Source of the DNA: Dehalococcoidia bacterium
GTDB taxonomy: Bacteria; Chloroflexota; Dehalococcoidia; GIF9; AB-539-J10
NCBI GenBank assembly: GCA_030602865.1
Contig: JAUVYX010000023.1
Location: 1 to 8,862, forward strand
Direction of reading: 5' to 3'
DNA length: 8,862 bases
Every line of letters starts with the position of its first letter. Position 1 is the stretch's first letter. This document shows positions 1 to 6,206 of this stretch, piece after piece. The position numbers were made by a program, and so were the translations under genes. The notes below the pieces were generated by a model that searched no databases, was not told the origin of the DNA, and was given only the letters and a program-made list of their open reading frames with translations.

Positions 1-405
1 GTAGGGCATCAGTATACTGGCAAAGGTAGCATTACTCCATTTTTACTTTACTCTTTTATACAGAAGTTTCCTGAGCTTAAATTGGTATGCGCTCATTGGG
101 GTGGAGGTTTACCCTTTTATGCTCTGATGCCAGAGGTAGGAGATGCTTTGGATCATGTCTTTTTTGATACTGCCGCTACTGTGTTTCTCTATAGAGCACA
201 AATTTTTAAACAGGTCAGCGATTTGATTGGTAGTGATAGAATTTTATTTGGCAGCGATTTCCCTCTTCTGGAGCCATCTCAAGTAATAACTCAAATACGA
301 GCCTCGAAGTTAAAGGATGAAGAGATGGTTGAAATCCTGGGTGCTAATGCGCGGAAATTGTTATATAGAGAATCTAAGGGGTGTAGCAGTGATACGAAAC
401 GGTGA
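1..405 (+). CDS. Amidohydrolase family 2 (metal-dependent hydrolase), C-terminal part; 5' end outside window
   Basis: The frame is open from base 1 to the TGA at 403-405, so this is the last 134 codons of a longer gene. Seen: LVCAHWGGG, with the His that in amidohydrolase-2 (PF04909) TIM barrels follows a hydrophobic strand; a DTAAT segment; and ILFGSDFPLLEPSQVI, matching the family's late GSD-P motif whose Asp is the catalytic or metal-binding residue. The tail EEMVEILGANARKLL is the usual closing helix (the 'I.ggNA.rll' signature). The family hydrolyses or decarboxylates small cyclic or carboxylated substrates in the cytoplasm; the substrate cannot be told from this fragment. A shorter reading from the TTG at 82 is not credible because the conserved fold clearly continues upstream. 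The 3' end overlaps the next gene by 17 nt, which implies cotranscription and probably coupled translation. Confidence 0.85.
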   Translation, partial: VGHQYTGKGSITPFLLYSFIQKFPELKLVCAHWGGGLPFYALMPEVGDALDHVFFDTAATVFLYRAQIFKQVSDLIGSDRILFGSDFPLLEPSQVITQIRASKLKDEEMVEILGANARKLLYRESKGCSSDTKR

Positions 406-985
406 ACAAGTCCGTTCTTTCATAGCTGTTGAGTTGCCGAGGAATGTTAAAAAGGGACTGAAACAGATTGAATTTCGGTTGAAGCAAGGAGGATACGCTG
501 GTATCAAATGGGTGAACCCAGAAGGGATTCATATAACACTGAAATTTCTGGGTGACATTTCGAGTGAACAAATAATAGAGATAAGTAAAGTCCTGGAGGA
601 AACTTCTCAGGAGATATCTCCTTTTCACTTGGAAGTAGCTGGTTTGGGGGCCTTCCCTAATCTTAGACAGCCGCGTGTTCTCTGGGTTGCTATTAACGGA
701 GAGATAGCCAAACTGTCAAGATTGCAGCAAAAGATTGATTTCTTACTCGCATCTTGTGGCTTTTCTAAAGAGAGCCGCCCCTTTGTTCCTCATTTGACCC
801 TGGCTCGGCTAAAGGACAGCATATCACCTGAAGAGAAAAGAAAAATAGGCATGTTCATAAAATCTTTAAAACTTGAAGCAGTCTTCCCGTTTGATGCTGA
901 AACTGTCAGTCTTATGAGAAGCCAATTGGCGCCAACTGGAGCTATTTATTCATGTCTATTTACAGCGAAGTTTAGGATTAATTAA
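389..985 (+). CDS. thpR: RNA 2',3'-cyclic phosphodiesterase (2H phosphoesterase, LigT/ThpR family)
   Basis: 198 residues, close to the usual 180-200 of the family. The protein carries the two defining HxTx motifs: HITLKFLG (His48, Thr50) and HLTLARLK (His135, Thr137), which form the two-lobed active site. Known for the family: hydrolysis of 2',3'-cyclic phosphate RNA ends to 2'-phosphates, and in vitro 2'-5' ligation; the physiological role is poorly defined. The start RSFIAVELP is the standard N-terminal strand. I chose the GTG at 389 because an AAGGGG Shine-Dalgarno-like stretch ends about 8 nt upstream, and the next in-frame ATG upstream (317) would add 24 residues that merely overlap the amidohydrolase coding region. 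It overlaps the upstream gene by 17 nt, so it is likely in the same transcript. PWN-type text between the motifs (GLGAFPNLRQPRVLWVAI) also fits the family. Confidence 0.92.
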   Translation: MIRNGEQVRSFIAVELPRNVKKGLKQIEFRLKQGGYAGIKWVNPEGIHITLKFLGDISSEQIIEISKVLEETSQEISPFHLEVAGLGAFPNLRQPRVLWVAINGEIAKLSRLQQKIDFLLASCGFSKESRPFVPHLTLARLKDSISPEEKRKIGMFIKSLKLEAVFPFDAETVSLMRSQLAPTGAIYSCLFTAKFRIN

Positions 986-1039
986 GGTTAAAGCAAGAAG
1001 ATTCATTGAGCTAATAATTGTTTGTATTAATAGCTGTGC

Positions 1040-1068
1040 TTGATAATAACCCGATTCTGGTATAAAAT
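1040..1068 (+). promoter_or_regulatory. Sigma70-type promoter for the zinc-ribbon/comF/hpf operon
   Basis: TTGATA (1040-1045) and TAAAAT (1063-1068) are separated by 17 nt, and the -10 lies inside the longer AT-rich TATAAAAT (1061-1068). Transcription would begin near 1075, giving a leader of about 25 nt before the TTG start at 1101. It is the only good hexamer pair I see in the 100-nt gap after thpR. Sequence match only; no other support. Confidence 0.5.
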
Positions 1069-1100
1069 TATGTAAATTTTCTTGGATGGGAGGAGGACCC

Positions 1101-1307
1101 TTGGAAAATAATTCGTATCCTAAATGTCAGAAATGTGGCACTGGTGATTTGTTGCCTCTTTCCGATTTCGGGCAGGGAGCACCAATTCACTACAAGGCTT
1201 GGGTATGCAACAACCCTGATTGTGGTTTCAATATCAAGATCAGGAATGGAGAAGTATACATCAATGAGCCGATTCTTGATGGGACGCTTCACACTCGTGC
1301 TCATTAG
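1101..1307 (+). CDS. Small zinc-ribbon protein, function unknown
   Basis: 68 residues from the TTG at 1101. Four cysteines form two knuckles, CQKC (Cys9, Cys12) and CNNPDC (Cys36, Cys41), i.e. CX2C-X23-CX4C, the layout of a single zinc ribbon. The linker holds LPLSDFGQGAPIHYKAWVC and the tail IKIRNGEVYINEPILDGTLHTRAH is polar with two late histidines. There is no signal peptide or membrane segment, so it is probably cytoplasmic. I prefer TTG 1101 to the ATG at 1086 because GGGAGGAGG (1088-1096) is a strong Shine-Dalgarno sequence lying just before the TTG, whereas the ATG would translate that sequence into a Gly run and has no ribosome site of its own. It lies 22 nt before comF and is the first gene after a predicted promoter. 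I do not recognise a named family. Zinc ribbons of this size bind nucleic acid or protein; no function is assigned. Confidence 0.75.
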   Translation: MENNSYPKCQKCGTGDLLPLSDFGQGAPIHYKAWVCNNPDCGFNIKIRNGEVYINEPILDGTLHTRAH

Positions 1308-1329
1308 GGGCTAGTCGATATACAGCAAA

Positions 1330-2034
1330 TTGCTGCGTTTGAGTCGATTGGGTGACTTGATAGTGGATTCTTTTTTTCCGCGTCATTGCGTTGGTTGCGG
1401 GAAAGGGGGCGCTTTTTTGTGTCACGAGTGTAGGAAGACATTGCCCCGTTTACTTCCACCGCTATGTCCTGGATGTGGTACAACACAGGCTAGTGGCGTT
1501 TTGTGTCCCAACTGCAGGAAAAGGCCAGGTGTAATTGACGGTATACGCTCCCCATTCCGCTTCGAGGAAGTGATCCGTAAGGCTGTACATGAACTTAAAT
1601 ACAAGCATTTAAAAGCGCTATCTTTTTGCCTTGCTGAATTGCTTGCTGAGTATTTAGAGGAGCATAATTTGCCTGGCGAAATACTGGTTCCAGTTCCTTT
1701 GCACCCCCGGCGTTTGAGAGAAAGAGGTTACAATCAAGCTTTGCTCATGTCACGTGATTTAGGCAAGTTGACAATGATGCCTGTACTTGATAATTGTCTT
1801 GCTCGAGTGAAGGAGGTACAACCTCAGGTAAAAACGGCAGCAGTGGAAGAGCGATGGAGTAATGTCATTGATGCGTTTATATGCCAGGATGATAGGGTAA
1901 ATGATAAGAAAATAATCTTAATAGATGATGTCTGTACCTCTGGTGCTACCCTGGAATCCTGTGCTGTTGCCCTAAAAAAACAGGGGGCTTTATCAGTATG
2001 GGGACTAACTATAGCGAGGGAAACCTACAACTAA
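1330..2034 (+). CDS. comF: ComF family phosphoribosyltransferase-like protein
   Basis: About 234 residues, the normal size for the family. The N-terminal part has four CxxC pairs (Cys20/23, 31/34, 46/49, 59/62), the double zinc-finger region typical of ComF/GntX proteins. The C-terminal part is a type I phosphoribosyltransferase fold: VPVPLHPRRLRERGYNQA around residues 118-135, and the PRPP-binding loop IILIDDVCTSGAT (about 195-207) with the paired Asp199-Asp200. In competent bacteria ComF helps process incoming single-stranded DNA and contacts the helicase PriA/ComFA; in other bacteria its role is unclear. No other competence gene is in the window. The start is uncertain: the TTG at 1330 is the first start after the in-frame stop at 1312, but no clear Shine-Dalgarno sequence precedes it, and TTG 1339, 1348 or 1357 are possible. 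The stop codon is embedded in the ribosome site of hpf. Confidence 0.92.
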   Translation: MLRLSRLGDLIVDSFFPRHCVGCGKGGAFLCHECRKTLPRLLPPLCPGCGTTQASGVLCPNCRKRPGVIDGIRSPFRFEEVIRKAVHELKYKHLKALSFCLAELLAEYLEEHNLPGEILVPVPLHPRRLRERGYNQALLMSRDLGKLTMMPVLDNCLARVKEVQPQVKTAAVEERWSNVIDAFICQDDRVNDKKIILIDDVCTSGATLESCAVALKKQGALSVWGLTIARETYN

Positions 2035-2043
2035 GGAGGAGCT

Positions 2044-2589
2044 ATGCAACTGCAAATAATAACAAAGAACATAGAAATCTCTGAGGCAATAGAGAAACAA
2101 ATTAACAAAAAGATTGGCAAATTTGATCATCATTTATCTTCCCTTGTAGAAGGAAAAGTGGAGATCTCTAAGAGAAAGTCGAGACAGCCAGAACAAAGAT
2201 TTGCTGTACAGGTTACTCTTGATAGTAAAGGTACATTAATTAGGGCTCATGAAGATGCTGCAGATATTCTTACAGCTGTAGATAAAGTTATGGACGCACT
2301 TAATAAGCGTATTGAACGATATAAAGGCAAGTTGTATGAGAAAAGGAAAGGTATTTCTCCGGAACGGCAGGGGACTGGTCAGGATGAGGAGGAAACAAAT
2401 ATTTACCCAGAAGTAGTAAAGAGCAAGCATTTCTTTCTTAAACCTATGCCCATAGATGAGGCAACGGAACAATTAGAGCTTCTGGGTCATGACTTCTTTC
2501 TTTTTATTGATGCGGAAACCAGCAAGGTTAGTATGCTATACCGTCGCAAAGATGGTAACTATGGTGTTATCATAGTGGAAACTGAATAA
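2044..2589 (+). CDS. hpf: Long-form ribosome hibernation promoting factor (HPF, S30AE family)
   Basis: 181 residues, the length of long HPF. Residues 1-100 form the S30AE/RaiA domain (MQLQIITKNIEISEAIEKQINKK; the acidic-to-basic helix pair ends NKRIERYKGKLYEKRK). A charged linker of about 20 residues (103-120) leads to the C-terminal dimerisation domain, YPEVVKSKHFFLKPMPIDEA (121-140) to the end, with the family hallmarks KPM, EA-EQLELLGHDFFLFID and YRRKDGNYGVI. Known for long HPF: the N-terminal domain binds the mRNA/tRNA channel of the 30S subunit, and the C-terminal domain dimerises to join 70S ribosomes into inactive 100S dimers in starvation or stationary phase. A strong Shine-Dalgarno AAGGAGG (2033-2039, ATG 4 nt later) overlaps the comF stop, so it is cotranscribed with comF. 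The many mid-grade codons show nothing foreign. Confidence 0.95.
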   Translation: MQLQIITKNIEISEAIEKQINKKIGKFDHHLSSLVEGKVEISKRKSRQPEQRFAVQVTLDSKGTLIRAHEDAADILTAVDKVMDALNKRIERYKGKLYEKRKGISPERQGTGQDEEETNIYPEVVKSKHFFLKPMPIDEATEQLELLGHDFFLFIDAETSKVSMLYRRKDGNYGVIIVETE

Positions 2590-2641
2590 TTATGGTAGAG
2601 TGCGTAAACACAGCCTAATTCTGTCTCTAACATGCAGGAAA

Positions 2642-2662
2642 GTTGGCCACCCTGTGGCTAGC
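2642..2662. other. Hairpin in the convergent hpf-dnaE gap, possible weak terminator
   Basis: GCCAC (2646-2650), loop CCT, GTGGC (2654-2658) form a perfect 5-bp core. In + strand RNA it extends to 9 pairs with two G-U pairs (2642-2662). It lies 53 nt past the hpf stop and 28 nt past the dnaE stop, where transcripts from both sides should end. No U-tract follows on the + side and only TTT follows on the - side, where the G-U pairs become C-A mismatches. The intrinsic-terminator reading is therefore weak. The rest of 2590-2689 holds no gene that I can see. Confidence 0.25.
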
Positions 2663-2689
2663 AGCAGTAGAGATAAAAGGAGAGTGACC

Positions 2690-5600
2690 CTACTCCACCT
2701 TCAGATTGTCTGCACCTAACAAATCATTTATTTCCTTCACCAGTTCTGGGCAATAATTAATAGTTATCTTGGGCATATCCAGGTGGGTCGTTTCCTCATC
2801 ACCAATAATTGTGAGAGAAACGCTGCTTTCCCCTGGATAATGCTGAAGGATTGCGATGGTTTTACGTAGAAGCTCGATATCCTCGTCGGAGTTTCCTGTC
2901 TCAGAGAGTGTTAGTGTAAGGAGTTTTCGGTTTAGTTCCTGTTCTGATTCTGATTGGGATACCCCCTCATTATTAGTATCTTGGTAGCTGTATACTTCTT
3001 GACAATTTAGCTGAACCCCTCCATTTCTGTTTTTCAGCATACCCTTCATAATAAGGATATTATCTTCGTGCCATAGTGTTTTGCTGCTCTCATATATCCT
3101 TGGCCAAACATTTACCTCCAGGCTTCCTTCTGCATCTTCTATTGTTGCTACGATAAAGGGACGGTTGTCACGGGTGTAAGCCTGTCGGAGTGATACTATC
3201 ATTCCTATGATTGTAATAGTCTTGTTGACCATATCAGCGTTGATATCGCCACAGGATACTGTATGTAAGGTGGAATGCTTAAAATTCAGCATATTGAGGA
3301 CTGATGAAGAGAGATAGACCCCTAACAAATCCCGTTCCCATTTAAGTCTCTGGTTAGAGTGGATTTTTTCTGGATTATCGAGGAGAAGGGCAGGATAGGA
3401 ATCAATCAGATCCCCGAACATGCTGGATTGTCCTGTCGCTTTCATTTTTTGTTCCATTTGGCCAAAGGAAATAATCCTGTCCAGAGAATGCAGGAGCGCC
3501 CCCTGGTCGCTAAGGGAATCGAAAGCTCCAGCCTTGATTAAGCTCTCAAGCGCTTTTCTATTTATGCTATGTATATCTACTCGCTGGCAGAAATCCTCTA
3601 TAGATTTGAAGGGACCCCCATGCCGTCGAGCGGATAGGAGGTTCTCTATAGCGGAACTGCCAGTATTTTTAATGGCGGCTAGACCAAAGCGGATGTTGTT
3701 TTTATTGTCTTCTATTTTCTCGATGGCAAAATCTGATTTGCTTTTGTTAATATCCGGGGGCAGCATCTGAATGCCTAGATGGCGGCACTCAGCTACCGCT
3801 AAGCGGACTTTGTCGGTATTATCGATATAAGTATTCAAAAAGGACGTCATATATTCAGAGGGATAGTTAGCTTTGAGGTAGGCACCACGGTAAGCTAGGA
3901 GGGCATAGCTTACGCTATGTGCTTTATTAAATGCGTAGCCAGCGAAAGGTTCAATCAAAGCAAAAATCTCTTCAGCCAGTTTTTTTTCTATACCCTTTTT
4001 CTCTGCACCTTCAATGAAATTATTCCTTTGAGTCTTCATTACCTTGGCTATCTTCTTCCCCATGGCTTTGCGAAAGATATCAGCTTGGCCCAGACTATAA
4101 CCTGCAAGAGCCTGCACAATAAACAATACCTGTTCCTGATAAACAATAACTCCATAAGTCTCTTCCAGAAATTCTTTCAAGGCAGGATGAGGATAACGAA
4201 CAGGAATGGTTCCCTGCTTGGCTTTAATAAAAGTAGGAATCTGTTCAATTGGGCCAGGGCGGTAAAGTGCTACCATAGCAGCGATGTCGCTAAATTTACT
4301 GGGTTGAAGTTCTTCTATATAGCGACGCATGCCACTGCTCTCTAGTTGAAATATACCCTTCGTTTCTCCGGAAGCAAGCAATGTGAAGGTTTTTTTATCA
4401 TCAAGTGGAATGTGCTGCAAATCTATGGACTCACCACGCATTTTTTGAATGGCATATGTCGTTTTAGACAGAATAGTCAAGTTTGATAAACCCAGGAAAT
4501 CCATTTTTAAAAGACCAAGGAGAGCGATGTTTTTCATGTGGTATTGGGTCATAGAGGCATTCTTTGCTCCTTTGCTTGTTGGCTGGAGCGGCACATACTC
4601 AGTAAGTGGATCATGAGCTATAACAACACCAGCTGCGTGTGTGCTGGCATGCCTGATAAGGCCTTCCACTTTCTTGGCTGAATCAACAAGATTGTGTACA
4701 ACCTCATCTTGGGAATAGATAGCATTAAGCTCTTTGCTATCTTCCAGGGCTTTATCCAGGGTTATTGTCAGCTCTAGAGGAATCAGTTTGGCGACTTGGT
4801 CTACCTGGCTATAGGGCAAACCCAGAGCTCTCCCTGTATCTCTCAACGCAGCTCTTGCGCCTAGAGTACCGAATGTAATAATCTGGGCTACGTGGTCCAT
4901 CCCATATTTTTCATTGACGTAGGCCAATACTTCGTCGCGACGGTTGTCCTGGAAATCAAGATCGATATCTGGCATCTCACGCCGCTCAACATTGAGAAAG
5001 CGCTCAAAAACTAAATTGTAAGTTAAGGGGTCTATGTCCGTAATGCCAAGGCAATATAGAGCTAAACTGGCAGCAGCACTTCCTCGTACGCCAAAGTAGA
5101 TATGCTTCTCTCGTACAAAGGAAGCGATATCCCAAACAACCAGGAAATAATCGGCGAAGTTGGTCTTTTGAATCACATCAAGTTCATATTCGAGTCGCTC
5201 TTTAGCTTCATGGTTAGAAGTCGAATAGCGCTTTTCCATGCCCTGCCAGCATAGCTCTGACAGAAAGGATTCTGCTGTCTTGCCTTCTGGGGGAGTTACC
5301 TCTGGCAAGTGATGTTTGCTGAAGTCTAATTCTAGCTGGCACATCTCAGCGATATGTTGAGTGTTTTCTATAGCTTGAGGCAAGTCACTGAAGAGTTGTT
5401 CCATTTCCTCGGGGCTCTTAAGATAGAAATAATCCCCTGTCATTTTCATTCTATTTTCATCCTGTATAGATGAATTAGTGCCTATGCATAGCAGCAGGTC
5501 ATGAGTATAGGCGTCTTCCTTGTTTATGTAATGAGTATCGACTGTTGCTACCAGCGGTATATCAAGTTTATTGGAAAGAAGGAGAAGCCCTTTATTTATT

Positions 5601-6148
5601 GTTTCAAGTTCAGGAATAGGGTGCCTCTGGATTTCAATGTAATAATCACTGAATATTTCCTTGTACCAGGAAGCTGTCGTAGCAGCCTCATCATTTTGTT
5701 CTTCCAGAATAAGGCGGGGCAGTTCCCCATTCATGCAGCCAGAGAGAGCGATAATCCCTTCATGATGCAGTTCCAGTAGTTCCCTATCCACTCTAGGTTT
5801 ATAATACTGCCCCTCGAAGTTGCTCTTGGTAACCAGATTTATCAAATTGTGGTATCCTTCTTTGTTCTTAGCCAGTAATGTAAGATGATATGGTTTTCTG
5901 TATTTAGGGTCTCGATTATTGCGAGTAGTCTGAGCAACATATACTTCGCATCCGAGGAGAGGTTTAATGCCAGCTTCTTTAGCTGCAGTGTAAAAATCGA
6001 TAATGCCATACATCACTCCATGGTCGGTGATGGCCAGGCTATCCATGCCCAGTTCTTTAGCCCTGGCGAGGAGCAAAGGAATACGACACATGCCATCAAG
6101 GAGACTGTATTCAGTATGAACGTGAAGATGGGTAAATTTCTTAGGCAT
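2690..6148 (-). CDS. dnaE: DNA polymerase III alpha subunit (DnaE1 type)
   Basis: 1152 residues from the ATG at 6148-6146, full length for DnaE1. Cytoplasmic catalytic subunit of the replicative holoenzyme. Order of parts: PHP domain (1 to about 280) opening HLHVHTEYSLLDG, with His9, His11, Asp18, His43 (TDHG), Glu68 (GCEVYV), His88, Cys138 (GCMNGE), Asp204 and His206 (VDTHY); palm and thumb with FGVRGSAAAS and the catalytic PDIDLDF (Asp394 and Asp396, near Asp398) plus the third Asp at about 550 in KMDFLGL; fingers (ALYRPGPIEQIPTFIKAKQG, AFNKAHSVSYALLAY); a tandem HhH-type region; an OB fold at about 970-1040 (TIIGMIVSLRQAYTRDNRPF); and a C-terminal tail of about 110 residues. The start is set by alignment of the PHP opening: the frame runs 43 codons further upstream, but that part is antisense to the divergent gene and has no ribosome site. 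No Shine-Dalgarno precedes the ATG either (see promoter entry). Not PolC, as it has no embedded DEDD exonuclease. Confidence 0.97.
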   Translation of the reverse strand: MPKKFTHLHVHTEYSLLDGMCRIPLLLARAKELGMDSLAITDHGVMYGIIDFYTAAKEAGIKPLLGCEVYVAQTTRNNRDPKYRKPYHLTLLAKNKEGYHNLINLVTKSNFEGQYYKPRVDRELLELHHEGIIALSGCMNGELPRLILEEQNDEAATTASWYKEIFSDYYIEIQRHPIPELETINKGLLLLSNKLDIPLVATVDTHYINKEDAYTHDLLLCIGTNSSIQDENRMKMTGDYFYLKSPEEMEQLFSDLPQAIENTQHIAEMCQLELDFSKHHLPEVTPPEGKTAESFLSELCWQGMEKRYSTSNHEAKERLEYELDVIQKTNFADYFLVVWDIASFVREKHIYFGVRGSAAASLALYCLGITDIDPLTYNLVFERFLNVERREMPDIDLDFQDNRRDEVLAYVNEKYGMDHVAQIITFGTLGARAALRDTGRALGLPYSQVDQVAKLIPLELTITLDKALEDSKELNAIYSQDEVVHNLVDSAKKVEGLIRHASTHAAGVVIAHDPLTEYVPLQPTSKGAKNASMTQYHMKNIALLGLLKMDFLGLSNLTILSKTTYAIQKMRGESIDLQHIPLDDKKTFTLLASGETKGIFQLESSGMRRYIEELQPSKFSDIAAMVALYRPGPIEQIPTFIKAKQGTIPVRYPHPALKEFLEETYGVIVYQEQVLFIVQALAGYSLGQADIFRKAMGKKIAKVMKTQRNNFIEGAEKKGIEKKLAEEIFALIEPFAGYAFNKAHSVSYALLAYRGAYLKANYPSEYMTSFLNTYIDNTDKVRLAVAECRHLGIQMLPPDINKSKSDFAIEKIEDNKNNIRFGLAAIKNTGSSAIENLLSARRHGGPFKSIEDFCQRVDIHSINRKALESLIKAGAFDSLSDQGALLHSLDRIISFGQMEQKMKATGQSSMFGDLIDSYPALLLDNPEKIHSNQRLKWERDLLGVYLSSSVLNMLNFKHSTLHTVSCGDINADMVNKTITIIGMIVSLRQAYTRDNRPFIVATIEDAEGSLEVNVWPRIYESSKTLWHEDNILIMKGMLKNRNGGVQLNCQEVYSYQDTNNEGVSQSESEQELNRKLLTLTLSETGNSDEDIELLRKTIAILQHYPGESSVSLTIIGDEETTHLDMPKITINYCPELVKEINDLLGADNLKVE

Positions 6149-6155
6149 ATTGTGA

Positions 6156-6164
6156 ATTATAACA
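6156..6164 (-). promoter_or_regulatory. Extended -10 promoter of dnaE, predicted leaderless transcript
   Basis: Read on the - strand: TG (6164-6163), one base, then TATAAT (6161-6156), a perfect extended -10 element. The seven bases TCACAAT follow directly before the dnaE ATG (6148), so the expected start point falls on or next to the A of the ATG. The -35 region at 17-nt spacing (CGTACA) matches consensus at only three positions, as is common for extended -10 promoters. The absence of a Shine-Dalgarno sequence before this ATG agrees with a leaderless message. Confidence 0.55.
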
Positions 6165-6206
6165 TGCTTGTTTTGCGCTGTACGCTGCTCATATGTCGAG
6201 TGTGAA

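Noticed and set aside
1009..1035. AT-rich imperfect hairpin after thpR (AGCTA ... TAGCT with an A-A mismatch)
   Set aside because: Weak AT-rich stem with a 9-nt loop and no T-run; it also abuts the -35 of the next promoter, so I do not call it a terminator.
2679..2697. GAGT/ACTC short inverted repeat over the dnaE stop codon
   Set aside because: Only 4 bp arms, without a T-run; expected by chance.
3420..3770. Open frame on the + strand opposite dnaE
   Set aside because: It is a shadow of the dnaE coding strand, with no ribosome site and no recognisable domain; the same holds for the frames near 3917-4345 and 5501-6205.
6168..6197. TTGTTT-N18-TATGTC as a + strand promoter for the DUF1461 gene
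   Set aside because: Both hexamers match poorly and the spacing is at the long end; not enough to report.
6168..6206. Earlier TTG start for the DUF1461 protein
   Set aside because: It would add a Cys-rich stretch before the first membrane helix and place coding sequence over the dnaE promoter; no ribosome site is seen.
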